From: Erwinia sp. S63
Lineage (GTDB): Bacteria; Pseudomonadota; Gammaproteobacteria; Enterobacterales; Enterobacteriaceae
Direction: 5' to 3'
Length of the DNA: 64,000 bases
Assembly: GCF_016625195.1 (NCBI RefSeq)
Contig: NZ_JACVUP010000013.1
Location: 140,902-204,901, forward strand
The notes beneath the pieces were generated by a model that worked only from the letters and a program-made list of their open reading frames with translations, did not search any database and was not told where the DNA came from. The first letter of the stretch is position 1; each line of letters starts with the position of its first letter. Shown here piece by piece: positions 36,558-46,573 of the stretch. A program made the translations under genes and the position numbers.

Positions 36558-38300
36558 ATGAGCGTGGTGAGCAACGAATGGCGTAACGCGACGCGTGGCG
36601 GCCAACGCTGGCGTCTCAACAGCGAAAAGCTGATCCTGGCGCTTATGGTGCTGCTGATTGGTTTGCTGTCTGTCGCGCCGCTGCTGCGACTGGTGTGGAC
36701 GGCGATTGCCCCTCAGGGCGTGCCGGATATGGCTCGGTTAACGCGCCTGATTGCCAGCGACCGCGTGCTGATTGCCAGCGGTAATACGTTGCTCATCGCT
36801 TTTAGCTCGACCCTGATTTCGGTGCTGCTCGGTACCGCCGCCGCCTGGCTGGTGGCGCTGAGCGATTTGCGCGCCAAAACCGCCTGGGTGTTTGCCTTTA
36901 TCCTGCCGCTGATGATTCCGCCGCAGGTCACGGCGCTGGCGTGGCTGCAGGCGCTGGCACCGTCCAGCCCGTTAGCGCTGCTGTTTGGTTCGCTCGGGTT
37001 GCCGTGGTTTGCGCCCGGCGAACAGCCGCTCTATTCAATGAGTGGCATCATACTGCTGCTCGGTACACATAACGCGCCACTGGTGTTTCTCACCGTGCGC
37101 GCCGGATTACGGCGCTTGCCAGCTGATTTAGTCGAAGCGGCGCAGATCAGCGGCGCCTCCAGGATGCGCGTGCTGTTCACCATTATTCTGCCGCTGGCAC
37201 GCCCGGCGATTTTTGCCGGAGCCGCACTGACCTTTGTCGCCGCTGCCGGTAACTTCGGTATTCAGGCTATGCTCGGTATTCCCGCCCGTGTGCCGACGCT
37301 GATCACGCTGGTCTATCAGCAGCTCAATGGCATTGGTCCGAGTGCCTTACCCAATACCGCCGTTTACGCGCTGCTGATTGCAGTGATCACGTTAGCGGGC
37401 ATGGCGGCCAGCGCCTGGCTCGGTGGTCGCCACGATGTGCGTGTCAACGGTGCGCCGCGCCTGTGGCAGCAACCGTTAGGGCGCGGACGGTTGGCGATTG
37501 AGGGAACGGCCTGGCTGTGGATGGTGCTGACGCTGCTGCTGCCGGTCAGTGCGCTGCTGATTACCGCTCTCACCAGTGGATATGGTCAGGCATTGACATG
37601 GCAAACCCTGACGCTGGAAAACTTCCGCAGCGCGCTGTGGGGCTATCCGGCGGTGCGCCACGCCTTTATGACCAGCCTCGGATTGACCTCGCTGGCGGCA
37701 ATTATTTTGACCTCCACCGCGCTGTTCCTGGCGTATTTCCTCAGCTGGCGACGGACCAAACTGGTGCGCGGCCTGTGGCTGGCCAGTGAACTCACCTATG
37801 CCTTGCCGGGCATTGTCACCGGTGTCGCCGCGATGCTGTTCTTTCTGCGCCCGCTGCCGATAATCAATGTGTCGCTGTATGGCACGGTGTGGATCATCCT
37901 CGCCGCGTATCTGGCGAACTTCCTTGCGCTGGTGCTGCGTCCGACGCTGGCGGGCTTCGCGCAACTGGAACCGGCGCTCGATGAGGCAGCACGCTTGTGT
38001 GGTGCCAGCTTTATGCGCCGCATGCGCGATATTTTACTGCCGCTGGCTGCGCCTTCTGCGCTGGCGGGCACGGTGCTGGTGTTCCTCACCGCACTGAATG
38101 AAATCCAGGTTTCGGTATTGCTGGTCACCTCGCAAACCCAGACCATCGGACCCACCATCGTGTTCCTTGACGAAGGGGGCTCCGCCTCGCTGGCGGCCGC
38201 GGTAGGCTGCCTGATGATTCTGGTCGTGTGTTTGCTGATGGGATTGGCAACGCGGCTGGCGCGGCGTCTGCCGCAAGGGGTTTTACCATGGCAAGCTTAA
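36558..38300 (+). CDS. ABC transporter permease with two fused permease domains
   Basis: A 580-residue inner-membrane protein made of two tandem binding-protein-dependent permease domains, together about 12 helices. Each half has its EAA coupling loop: EAAQISGASRMRVLFTIILPLARPA at about 194-218 and EAARLCGASFMRRMRDILLPLAAPSA at about 477-502. This fused layout is that of FbpB/AfuB-type transporters. It starts 2 bp after the binding-protein gene and overlaps the metallo-hydrolase gene by 13 bp. Confidence 0.9.
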   Translation: MSVVSNEWRNATRGGQRWRLNSEKLILALMVLLIGLLSVAPLLRLVWTAIAPQGVPDMARLTRLIASDRVLIASGNTLLIAFSSTLISVLLGTAAAWLVALSDLRAKTAWVFAFILPLMIPPQVTALAWLQALAPSSPLALLFGSLGLPWFAPGEQPLYSMSGIILLLGTHNAPLVFLTVRAGLRRLPADLVEAAQISGASRMRVLFTIILPLARPAIFAGAALTFVAAAGNFGIQAMLGIPARVPTLITLVYQQLNGIGPSALPNTAVYALLIAVITLAGMAASAWLGGRHDVRVNGAPRLWQQPLGRGRLAIEGTAWLWMVLTLLLPVSALLITALTSGYGQALTWQTLTLENFRSALWGYPAVRHAFMTSLGLTSLAAIILTSTALFLAYFLSWRRTKLVRGLWLASELTYALPGIVTGVAAMLFFLRPLPIINVSLYGTVWIILAAYLANFLALVLRPTLAGFAQLEPALDEAARLCGASFMRRMRDILLPLAAPSALAGTVLVFLTALNEIQVSVLLVTSQTQTIGPTIVFLDEGGSASLAAAVGCLMILVVCLLMGLATRLARRLPQGVLPWQA

Positions 38301-39406
38301 CGGTTATCAGCGGTGTGGACGGCAAGCTGCCCGCGGCCTTTTTGGTTGAGATGGAAGGCTATCGCCTGCTGTGGGATCTCGGCGCCGGTCCGCAACCCGG
38401 CGTGCGCCCGGATATCCGCGCCATCGGCCGGGTTGATGCGTTGTGTTTGACCCACTCGCATATTGATCACGCCGCCTCGCTCGACTGTTGGGAGCAAATC
38501 GGCTCACCGCCAGTCTATGCGACCGAACAAACCTGGTTGCAGTTGGCTAACGTTGCGGTACCGATGTATGCGCGACGTTTACTGCCGTTGCGCGGGCAAA
38601 CGCCCATCGGCCCGTTGAATCTGTTTACCGGCCGCAGTGGCCATTCGCCGGGTTCGGTATGGTTCCATCTGCCTATTGCGGGTGGCATCACCTATATGGG
38701 TGACTGGAGCCGCGAAGCGCTGCTGTTGCCATTTGATTGTCCACCGCAGGCTAAGCTGTTGATCACTGACGCGTCCTACGGCGATCGCACTCAGCGTTTG
38801 TGCGATCAGATGGATGCACTGGCGATTGCCGCCACCCACGGCGCGGTGATTGCGGTGCCGGAACACGGTCGCGGACCGGAAGTGGCGTTACAGCTCACCG
38901 CGCGTGGTCTGGCGGTTCAGCTCTGCCCACAAATTCGCAGTGAAGTTGCACAGCTGCTGGCGATGGACAAACTGCCTGCCACTACGGCATTGGGACTGGT
39001 GCGCTTGTTAAAGCAGCCGCAGACGGAACAATGGCGACCTTCTGATGTGATTGTGGCGGCCGATGCGGTGGCCGACAGCGGATTAGCTGCGCAGCTTAGC
39101 GAACGGCCAGGCTTTACGCTGATTTTCAGCAGTCACGTTGCACCCGGCACGCGCGCTGCGCGGTTGCTGGCCGAGCAGCAGGCTCGCTGGCTGCCGTGGA
39201 ACGTCCATCCGCCGCTCGACGATCAGCTGTGGTTAATTGAGAAAACCGCTGCCCAGCGCGTGATCCCGGCCTTTGTTGCGGCGGCAGAGTGCCCGATTTT
39301 AGCGTCACGCGCGCCATTATGCTGGCAAGCGCATCTCCCCCTGCAGTGCCATCTGGATAGTCCACGCTTTCCCCAGGAGCAGCGTCAACGTAGCAGAATA
39401 TATTGA
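38288..39406 (+). CDS. Metallo-beta-lactamase-fold hydrolase of the ABC operon
   Basis: A 372-residue MBL-fold protein. The metal-binding motif HSHIDH (His56-X-His58-X-Asp60-His61) is followed by a histidine in SGHSPGSVWFH and an aspartate in LLITDASYGD. The C-terminal half resembles the beta-CASP/RNase J-like region of ysh1-type hydrolases in length, but I cannot confirm this. The start at 38288 has aaggggt upstream and overlaps the permease gene by 13 bp. Its place as the last gene suggests that it hydrolyses the imported compound, perhaps a phosphodiester; this is inference. Confidence 0.78.
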   Translation: MASLTVISGVDGKLPAAFLVEMEGYRLLWDLGAGPQPGVRPDIRAIGRVDALCLTHSHIDHAASLDCWEQIGSPPVYATEQTWLQLANVAVPMYARRLLPLRGQTPIGPLNLFTGRSGHSPGSVWFHLPIAGGITYMGDWSREALLLPFDCPPQAKLLITDASYGDRTQRLCDQMDALAIAATHGAVIAVPEHGRGPEVALQLTARGLAVQLCPQIRSEVAQLLAMDKLPATTALGLVRLLKQPQTEQWRPSDVIVAADAVADSGLAAQLSERPGFTLIFSSHVAPGTRAARLLAEQQARWLPWNVHPPLDDQLWLIEKTAAQRVIPAFVAAAECPILASRAPLCWQAHLPLQCHLDSPRFPQEQRQRSRIY

Positions 39407-39572
39407 GTATCCCGCTGAATGTTTTTTCGCCATTGCCGATAACCTGACTACCAACTTTTGTCTGTGGACGATTAACGCTTGTCAGCGCTGCGCTTTTGCG
39501 TTTAAGTCTCCACAGTGATTAAGATTTTTCTTAAGAAGCAATTTATACCAGGCCAGCAATAGGCGAACAACA

Positions 39573-42416
39573 ATGAATAATAACTCTGACGTCATGTACC
39601 GGCTGCTGGTGCAGAGCGTGGTGGATTATGCCATTTACATGCTCAAACCCGATGGCACCGTCGCCAACTGGAATGCAGGGGCGCAACGCGCCAAAGGTTA
39701 TACGCCGGACGAAATCGTCGGCAAAAATTTTGCGCTGTTCTATAGCGAAGAAGATCGTAAAAACGGTGCGCCACAGCGCGGGCTTTCAATAGCGACAGCG
39801 GTGGGGCGCTTCGAAACCGAAGGCTGGCGTTATCGTAAAGATGGCAGCGCCTTCTGGGCACATGTGGTGATCGATGCAATTCGCGACGACTTCGGCGAGC
39901 TGCTTGGCTTTGCCAAAATCACCCGCGACTGCACGGTTCAGCAAGAACAGCAGCGCAAACAGCAGGAACAGGAGCAACGTTTCCGTTTATTAGTTGAAGG
40001 CGTAACGGACTACGCCATCTACATGCTTGATCTCGACGGTAACGTCGAAAACTGGAACGCTGGCGCACAGCGTGCCAAAGGTTATGTGGCCGAAGAGATT
40101 GTCGGTCAGAACTTTGCACGTTTCTACAGCGCGCAGGATCGTAAAAATCATATCCCGGAAAAGAACCTCAGCACCGCGTTCAAAACCGGCCGCTTCGAAG
40201 ATGAAGGCTGGCGCTATCGCAAAGATGGCAGTGCGTTCTGGGCACATGTGATCATTGATGCCATTCGTGATGATGCGGGCACGCTGATCGGCTACGCCAA
40301 AATCACCCGTGACTGCACCGAGCAGCGTGAGCTGCAGCGCAAGCAGCAGGAGTATGAGAAAACCTTCCGACTGCTGGTGGAAGGCGTCACCGATTACGCC
40401 ATCTATATGCTGGATTTGCAGGGCCGTGTGGTGAACTGGAACGCCGGAGCGCAGCGTGCCAAAGGCTACATTTCAGATGAGATTGTTGGCCAGCATTTCT
40501 CGGTGTTTTACGGTTCGCAGGAGCGGCTGGCCAACACGCCGGAAGCCAACCTGGGTATCGCGCTGAAAACCGGTCGCTTCGAAGATGAAGGCTGGCGCTA
40601 CCGTAAAGATGGCTCGGCGTTCTGGGCGCATGTGGTGATCGATGCCATCCACAATGAAGATGGCAAGATGATCGGTTTCGCTAAAATCACGCGTGATGTC
40701 ACCGAACGTCGTGAGAATGAACAGCAGCTACTGCGCGCGCGGGATCTGGCGCAGGCGCAGAGCGCTAAGATGTCTGAGCTGTCTGGTTTCCTAGATACCA
40801 TCATCGCTAACATTCCGTCTTGCGTGATTGTTGAAGACGCCATCAGCCGCGAGATTTTGATGGTCAATGACAAAGCCGAGCAGCTGTTTGGTGTCAGTAA
40901 ATCATTGATTATGCACAAGCGTCCGCACGAGTGTATGTCGGCGGAGCTGAGTGATTACTTCAATAGCCTGGCGGATATTGCGCTGCGCAGTGAAGGCATT
41001 CATTCGCGCGAACAGCTGCTGCTGACCGCAGGCGGCGATCGTATTCTGCATACCCGCGCCACCACCATCAGTGGCAAAGATATGCGTCAGAACTACGTGA
41101 TGCTGATTGTTGAGGACGTTACCGATCAGCGTGAAGCTGATGCACGTATTCACCATATGGCGCACCACGATAACCTCACCAGCCTGCCAAACCGAATTCT
41201 GTTCCGGCAGAAGCTGAGTGAAGCGTTACGTCAGGATAATCATCACCACGCGTTGAGCGCCACGCTGTGTCTCGATCTTGATAACTTCAAGAACGTTAAC
41301 GATGCGCTGGGCCATCAGATTGGTGACGATCTGCTGCGCGTGGTGGCAAAACGCTTGCGCAGTGCGCTGCGCGACCACGACACGCTGGCACGTATTGGCG
41401 GCGATGAGTTTGCTATCGTGCTGCCGAATATCAATAACGCGCAGGAAGCGGCGGTGGTGGCTCAACGTCTCATCGAAGCGATCCGTCCGCCGATTAACGT
41501 TGAAGGGCATAACCTTTCCGTGGGTTTGAGCGTGGGCATCGCGTTGACGTCTCAGGTGACCAACACACCGGAGCATATGCTGCGCTGTGCGGATATGGCG
41601 TTGTACGAAGCCAAACGCAACGGGCGCAACCGCTTTGAACACTTCACCATGGAAATGGATGATGTGGCGCGCAGTCGCCGCGTGATTGAAAACGATCTGC
41701 GTGATGCGATCACCGGACGTCAGCTCAAGCTCTACTATCAGCCGATCACCAATGAGGACGAAATCATTGGTTATGAGGCGCTGATGCGCTGGCACCATCC
41801 GGTTAAGGGTTTGATCATGCCAAATGATTTCATCCCGATTGCCGAAGAGACCGGACTGATCCACATGCTGGGCGCTTATGCACTGTATGAAGCCTGCCGC
41901 GAGGCGCAGAGTTGGGGCACCGAGCAGTCGGTATCGGTGAACCTGTCGCCGCTGCAGTTTAAGAACAGCTCGCTGGTGTCGGTAGTGGAAGGCGCGTTGC
42001 GTGAATCCGGGCTGGCCCCGCATCGCCTCGAAGTGGAGATCACTGAATCGGTGCTGCTGGATGACACGCTGGGTAACATCCGCACCCTGCAAAGCCTGAA
42101 GGCAATTGGCGTGCAGATTGCGCTGGATGATTTCGGCACTGGCTACTCATCGCTGAGTTATCTGCGATCCTTCCCGTTCGACAAGATCAAAATCGACAAG
42201 TCGTTTATCAACGATATGGGAGACAGCCGCGAAGCGCTGGCGATTATCCGGGCGATTACCGGGATGAGCCGCAGTCTGGATATTCAGATCACTGCGGAAG
42301 GGGTGGAGAACAGCGAGCAATTCGCCAAGCTGCGTGAAGAGGGTTGTACCCTGTTCCAGGGCTATTTCTTTGGCCGCCCGCAGCCTTCAGAACTGCGACT
42401 GAAAGAGCTGGAATAA
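39573..42416 (+). CDS. Triple-PAS repeat GGDEF-EAL c-di-GMP signalling protein
   Basis: A 947-residue soluble protein without membrane segments. Three near-identical PAS-PAC units (about 7-128, 134-255, 261-382) repeat DYAIYML, NWNAGAQRAKGY, GRFEtEGWRYRKDGSAFWAHV and FAKITRD. A fourth, divergent PAS follows (about 405-530), then GGDEF (about 535-695, RIGGDEFAIVLP intact) and EAL (about 705-945, YEALMRW and DDFGTGYSSL intact). The inhibitory site RDHD is present at the right distance before GGDEF. Both activities are possible. The single-gene unit has its own upstream spacer. Confidence 0.93.
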   Translation: MNNNSDVMYRLLVQSVVDYAIYMLKPDGTVANWNAGAQRAKGYTPDEIVGKNFALFYSEEDRKNGAPQRGLSIATAVGRFETEGWRYRKDGSAFWAHVVIDAIRDDFGELLGFAKITRDCTVQQEQQRKQQEQEQRFRLLVEGVTDYAIYMLDLDGNVENWNAGAQRAKGYVAEEIVGQNFARFYSAQDRKNHIPEKNLSTAFKTGRFEDEGWRYRKDGSAFWAHVIIDAIRDDAGTLIGYAKITRDCTEQRELQRKQQEYEKTFRLLVEGVTDYAIYMLDLQGRVVNWNAGAQRAKGYISDEIVGQHFSVFYGSQERLANTPEANLGIALKTGRFEDEGWRYRKDGSAFWAHVVIDAIHNEDGKMIGFAKITRDVTERRENEQQLLRARDLAQAQSAKMSELSGFLDTIIANIPSCVIVEDAISREILMVNDKAEQLFGVSKSLIMHKRPHECMSAELSDYFNSLADIALRSEGIHSREQLLLTAGGDRILHTRATTISGKDMRQNYVMLIVEDVTDQREADARIHHMAHHDNLTSLPNRILFRQKLSEALRQDNHHHALSATLCLDLDNFKNVNDALGHQIGDDLLRVVAKRLRSALRDHDTLARIGGDEFAIVLPNINNAQEAAVVAQRLIEAIRPPINVEGHNLSVGLSVGIALTSQVTNTPEHMLRCADMALYEAKRNGRNRFEHFTMEMDDVARSRRVIENDLRDAITGRQLKLYYQPITNEDEIIGYEALMRWHHPVKGLIMPNDFIPIAEETGLIHMLGAYALYEACREAQSWGTEQSVSVNLSPLQFKNSSLVSVVEGALRESGLAPHRLEVEITESVLLDDTLGNIRTLQSLKAIGVQIALDDFGTGYSSLSYLRSFPFDKIKIDKSFINDMGDSREALAIIRAITGMSRSLDIQITAEGVENSEQFAKLREEGCTLFQGYFFGRPQPSELRLKELE

Positions 42417-42419
42417 GAA

Positions 42420-42500
42420 GTCGCCATGTATGGCGATGCGACAACGTAGGGCGCGCATTTATGCGCTCCTGAGCGTGTATATGCTCGTCGCCATCTAAGC
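42420..42500. repeat. Palindromic repeats after the PAS-GGDEF-EAL gene
   Basis: The spacer contains gtcgccatgtatggcgatgcgac, related to the hairpin units after ydcR, then gggcgcgcatttatgcgctcc and a further gtcgccat. It looks like a decayed composite of the two dispersed repeat families of this window. Confidence 0.6.
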
Positions 42501-42513
42501 GTACGATTTCAGC

Positions 42514-42550
42514 ATAAAAAAACGCCCGGCATTGCCGGGCGTTGTGTTTT
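42514..42550 (-). terminator. Intrinsic terminator of ftnA (probably bidirectional)
   Basis: A perfect GC-rich hairpin (aacgcccggca/tgccgggcgtt) is flanked by an A-run on the left and T-rich DNA on the right. On the minus strand it is followed by seven T residues and lies 20 bp after the ftnA stop. It should also block read-through from the plus-strand gene. Confidence 0.92.
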
Positions 42551-42569
42551 CAGCTGTGTGTCGTCTTTA

Positions 42570-43079
42570 TTATGACTGGCCGTGGCCTTCGACGTTCATG
42601 CGGCCCAGGTCTTTGTCCACCAGGAACAGGCCTTCGCCTTTGTTGCCCACCAGCGCCAGTTTATCCAACACGGTTTTGAACAGCTTCTCTTCTTCATGCT
42701 GCTCAGCCACATACCACTGCAGGAAGTTGAAGGTTGAGTAGTCCTGAGACATCAGCGCGGTGTGCACCAGATCGTTGATGCGCTGGGTGATCAGCTGCTC
42801 GTGCTTCATCGCTTCTTCCAGCACGTCATTCAGTGAGTTCCAGCTAACGGCAGGGGCGGCAATGCTGCCCAGCACCGGCAGAGAACCGGCATCGCTAACG
42901 TAATCGAACAGGCGCTGCATGTGTTCCATCTCTTCGCGAGAATGTGATTTCAGGAATGAAGCGGCACCTTCAAAACCTTTATCGCTGCACCATGCGCTCA
43001 TCTGCAGATACAGGTTGGCAGAGAAGAATTCGAGGTTCAGTTGATCGTTCAGGCGTGAGGTCATTTCAGCAGTTAACAT
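42570..43079 (-). CDS. ftnA: Non-haem ferritin
   Basis: A 169-residue four-helix-bundle ferritin that oxidises Fe(II) and stores ferric iron in a 24-subunit shell. Ferroxidase-centre residues are visible in NLEFFSANLYLQMSAW (Glu), SREEMEHMQ (Glu and His) and WYVAEQHEEE (Glu and Gln). Length and sequence follow E. coli FtnA closely. It is monocistronic with a strong terminator; its promoter lies in the AT-rich 43080-43317 spacer shared with the divergent amidohydrolase gene. Confidence 0.96.
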   Translation of the reverse strand: MLTAEMTSRLNDQLNLEFFSANLYLQMSAWCSDKGFEGAASFLKSHSREEMEHMQRLFDYVSDAGSLPVLGSIAAPAVSWNSLNDVLEEAMKHEQLITQRINDLVHTALMSQDYSTFNFLQWYVAEQHEEEKLFKTVLDKLALVGNKGEGLFLVDKDLGRMNVEGHGQS

Positions 43080-43317
43080 GGCTGAGTCCTTTTTAATTTG
43101 TCAGGTGAAGTACGGTGAATTATGCATCAATCTATACTTTTTTGTGAAGGCTTTTTCGTCAAAAAGTTGAAATTATCTTATTGATTGTAAATGGAATTGT
43201 TCCGTTTATTGAATGCGAAGAGTTCTCAGTTTTGACTCATTTTCATTCATGCTGGATTGATTATAGCCGTGTATCGGCGGATGCTGGGGCTAGCCTTTAC
43301 ATCTCAGGAGCTTAGCG

Positions 43318-44421
43318 GTGTCGAACGTATTAGATCACTACCATTTCTTGCATGAAATCCCGGAGTTAGGTTTCGAAGAATTCAAAACCTCCGCTTATAT
43401 CGCCGACCAGCTGGAACAGTCAGGGATTAAGGTCACACGCGGGATAAACAACACCACCGGCATCGTGGCAGAAATTGACAGCGGCGTGCCGGGTCCGGTG
43501 CTGGCGCTGCGTGCGGATATGGATGCACTGGGCCATATCATTAACGGCGTCGCCTGTGCGCGCCACACCTGCGGCCACGATGGGCACTCTTCGGTGGTAC
43601 TGACGGCGGCGCAGGAACTGCTGAAAGAGGGCGCGATCAAGCGCGGCAAACTCAAGCTGCTGTTCCAGCCCGCAGAAGAACTCGGTGCCGGTGCGCTGTC
43701 GATGATTGAGGGCGGCGCGCTGGATGACGTCGAGATGATCCTCGGTTTCCACGTGCGTCCACTGGAAGAGTGCCACGTCGGACAGGCTACGCCAGCAGTA
43801 CTTTATTCGGCGTGCAGCACGCTGGAAGCGACGATCAAAGGTGTGCCTGCGCATGCTGCGCGCCCACATTTGGGCGTGAATGCTTTAGATGCTGCGGTAC
43901 AAGCGGTGCAGGCGGTAAACAGCATTCATCTGGCGCCGGGCCTGACCTGGAGCGTGAAAGCCACGCGCTTCCTGTGTGATGCCGGCGTCACCAACTCGGT
44001 GCCGGATGAAGCGCGCGTGGTGTGGGATCTGCGTTCGCAGGAGAACGCACCGATGGACGTGCTGAAACAGAAGGTCACACAGGCGATTCAGCACAGTGTG
44101 GCGGCTCTGGGCGCAAGCGCTGAGGTGGTGGTGCTGAAAGAGATGCCGGCGGCGGAGATTCATGAAGAGGCCACTGCGGTGATCCGTGCGGCCATCGTTG
44201 ATGTGCTCGGTGAAGAAGGGCTGCTGGATACCAAATCCACCCCCGGCAGCGAAGATTTCTTCTATTATCCGGTGAAGAATCCGCAGGTAAAAGCCGGTTT
44301 CTGGGGTTTGGGCACGAACCTGGTGCCGGGCCTGCATCATCCGGACATGCGTTTTGAACTGAGTTCGCTGGAGATCGGGGTGAAGATCTTCAAGGCGGCG
44401 GTAGTACGCGTTTTAGGTTGA
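43318..44421 (+). CDS. M20-family amidohydrolase/aminoacylase
   Basis: A 367-residue M20 metallopeptidase of the amidohydrolase (hippurate hydrolase/aminoacylase-like) group. Metal ligands are visible in ALRADMDAL (Asp), HTCGHDGHSS (Cys, His), FQPAEELGAGA (Glu-Glu pair), GFHVRP (His) and the C-terminal LHHPDMRFE (His). The middle part is the dimerisation domain. It starts with GTG at 43318 (aggag seven bases upstream). The natural substrate is probably an N-acyl amino acid, but no neighbour tells which. Confidence 0.85.
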   Translation: MSNVLDHYHFLHEIPELGFEEFKTSAYIADQLEQSGIKVTRGINNTTGIVAEIDSGVPGPVLALRADMDALGHIINGVACARHTCGHDGHSSVVLTAAQELLKEGAIKRGKLKLLFQPAEELGAGALSMIEGGALDDVEMILGFHVRPLEECHVGQATPAVLYSACSTLEATIKGVPAHAARPHLGVNALDAAVQAVQAVNSIHLAPGLTWSVKATRFLCDAGVTNSVPDEARVVWDLRSQENAPMDVLKQKVTQAIQHSVAALGASAEVVVLKEMPAAEIHEEATAVIRAAIVDVLGEEGLLDTKSTPGSEDFFYYPVKNPQVKAGFWGLGTNLVPGLHHPDMRFELSSLEIGVKIFKAAVVRVLG

Positions 44422-44725
44422 TGGCGTTATTCCGCGCGATGGATTGCGCGGTTACGCATCTGCACTCTGCTATTGCGGCGCGATTCATCGCGCATTATTG
44501 GTATCTTCACGCTTATCCCACGATTTCCCCGCCTGCCGAAATATTGTATGCTATGCCGCCTCAACGCTTACTGGATAACCGGACTGTCGCCAATGTAGAT
44601 CGCGCACATCTTGCTGTGAACTGACGCTACTGCGTCACCATTGGTTCCGTTATCCCCCGGCTTTGCCCGGAACGATTTATTCGCAGCGCGCTGCCCGCGT
44701 GTTGCCCTTGAAGAAGAATTCATAC
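44422..44725. repeat. Spacer before prfC with REP-like palindromes
   Basis: About 300 bp. It holds two palindromes, tccgcgcgatggattgcgcggtt (44430-44453) and the REP-like copy B, ttgcggcgcgattcatcgcgc (44473-44493). The second half (44550-44725) is expected to carry the prfC promoter and leader. The prfC frame stays open upstream to 44663, but those 21 codons are not PrfC-like. Confidence 0.6.
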
Positions 44726-46315
44726 ATGTCTAATCCTTCCTTTTTAGATGAAGTGGCGCGCCGCCGTACGTTTGCGATCATCTCGCACCCGGATGCCGGT
44801 AAAACCACCATTACCGAAAAAGTGCTGTTGTTCGGGCAGGCGATTCAAACTGCCGGTACCGTCAAAGGCCGTGGCTCCAGCCAGCATGCAAAATCCGACT
44901 GGATGGAGATGGAGAAGCAACGTGGTATCTCCATCACCACCTCGGTGATGCAGTTCCCGTATCGCGACAGTCTGGTGAACCTGCTGGATACCCCAGGGCA
45001 CGAAGACTTCTCCGAAGATACCTATCGTACGCTGACGGCGGTTGACTGCTGTTTGATGGTGATCGATGCCGCGAAAGGTGTTGAAGATCGTACCCGTAAG
45101 CTGATGGAAGTTACCCGTCTGCGCGATACGCCGATCATCACCTTTATGAACAAACTTGACCGTGACATCCGCGATCCGATGGAAGTGCTGGATGAGGTCG
45201 AGAGCGAGCTGAAGATCGCCTGCGCGCCGATCACCTGGCCGATTGGCTGCGGCAAACTGTTCAAGGGCGTGTATCACCTCTACAAAGATGAAACTTACCT
45301 GTATCAAACCGGTAAGGGCCACACCATTCAGGATGTGCGCATCGTTAAAGGTCTGGCGAACCCGGATCTCGACGCGGCGGTCGGTGAAGACCTGGCTCAG
45401 CAGCTGCGCGATGAGCTGGAACTGGTGCAGGGTGCATCCAATGAGTTCGATCACGAGCTGTTCCTGAGCGGTGAAATTACCCCGGTGTTCTTCGGTACTG
45501 CATTGGGTAACTTCGGCGTCGATCATATGCTCGATGGCCTGGTGGCCTGGGCACCGACGCCAATGCCGCGCAAAAGTGATACGCGTCTGGTCGAAGCCAA
45601 AGAAGAGAAGTTCAGCGGCTTCGTGTTTAAGATCCAGGCCAATATGGATCCGAAACACCGTGACCGCGTTGCCTTTATGCGCGTGGTTTCTGGCAAGTAC
45701 GAGAAAGGCATGAAGTTGCGCCAGGTACGTACCGGCAAAGACGTGGTGATTTCAGATGCATTGACCTTTATGGCTGGCGACCGTTCGCACGTGGAAGAGG
45801 CCTATCCGGGCGATATCATCGGCTTGCACAACCACGGCACCATTCAGATCGGCGACACCTTTACCCAGGGTGAAAACATGAAGTTCACCGGTATTCCGAA
45901 CTTCGCGCCGGAGCTGTTCCGTCGTATCCGTCTGCGCGATCCACTGAAGCAGAAACAGCTGCTGAAAGGTCTGGTTCAGCTGTCGGAAGAGGGCGCGGTG
46001 CAGGTGTTCCGTCCGGTGCACAACAACGATCTGATCGTCGGTGCGGTCGGTGTGCTGCAGTTTGAAGTGGTCGTGGCGCGTCTGAAAAGCGAATACAACG
46101 TTGAAGCGATTTATGAAGCCATCAACGTCTCAACCGCCCGCTGGGTTGAGTGCAGCGATGCGAAGAAATTCGACGATTTCCAACGCAAAAACGAAGTGAA
46201 CCTGGCGCTGGATGGCGGTGATAACCTCACTTACATCGCTCCGACCATGGTAAACCTCAACATCACGCAGGAACGCTATCCTGATGTGAAGTTCCGCAAA
46301 ACGCGCGAACACTAA
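44726..46315 (+). CDS. prfC: Peptide chain release factor 3
   Basis: RF3 is the GTPase that removes RF1/RF2 from the ribosome after termination. The product from the ATG at 44726 is 529 residues ([32 protein letters not shown]), the E. coli length. G1 is HPDAGKTT, G3 is DTPGHEDF and G4 is NKLD. The elongation-factor-like domains follow. The longer frame from 44663 was rejected because its extension is not conserved. It is followed by a terminator and osmY, as in E. coli. Confidence 0.98.
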   Translation: MSNPSFLDEVARRRTFAIISHPDAGKTTITEKVLLFGQAIQTAGTVKGRGSSQHAKSDWMEMEKQRGISITTSVMQFPYRDSLVNLLDTPGHEDFSEDTYRTLTAVDCCLMVIDAAKGVEDRTRKLMEVTRLRDTPIITFMNKLDRDIRDPMEVLDEVESELKIACAPITWPIGCGKLFKGVYHLYKDETYLYQTGKGHTIQDVRIVKGLANPDLDAAVGEDLAQQLRDELELVQGASNEFDHELFLSGEITPVFFGTALGNFGVDHMLDGLVAWAPTPMPRKSDTRLVEAKEEKFSGFVFKIQANMDPKHRDRVAFMRVVSGKYEKGMKLRQVRTGKDVVISDALTFMAGDRSHVEEAYPGDIIGLHNHGTIQIGDTFTQGENMKFTGIPNFAPELFRRIRLRDPLKQKQLLKGLVQLSEEGAVQVFRPVHNNDLIVGAVGVLQFEVVVARLKSEYNVEAIYEAINVSTARWVECSDAKKFDDFQRKNEVNLALDGGDNLTYIAPTMVNLNITQERYPDVKFRKTREH

Positions 46316-46330
46316 TCCCGCCTCAAATCT

Positions 46331-46360
46331 GGGCCAGTGATTTTCACTGGCCCTGTTTTT
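46331..46360 (+). terminator. Intrinsic terminator of prfC
   Basis: The stem gggccagtga/tcactggccc is followed by tgttttt. It starts 15 bp after the prfC stop. Confidence 0.9.
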
Positions 46361-46573
46361 ATCCTACAGACTGTTCCTATTTGCGCTGCGTTTATCGCTT
46401 TTTGGCGAGATATCAACCACAAAAGCCAGCAAAACTTGTAATCCCTACTATGATTATCCTGTCGGACGAGAAAAGAGACCTCTGGTTTCATTACGTCCAT
46501 CAATGCAGCAACGCCGTTTGTTGCTGGCGCATTCGCAGTTGCGAGTGAGTTAACTGATAGAAGGATGATATCG

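Noticed and set aside
41226..42092. 288-codon minus-strand frame inside the PAS-GGDEF-EAL gene
   Set aside because: It is antisense to the GGDEF-EAL coding region; composition is typical of a reverse-complement frame.
44744..45658. 304-codon minus-strand frame inside prfC
   Set aside because: Antisense shadow of a highly conserved gene; no start signal.
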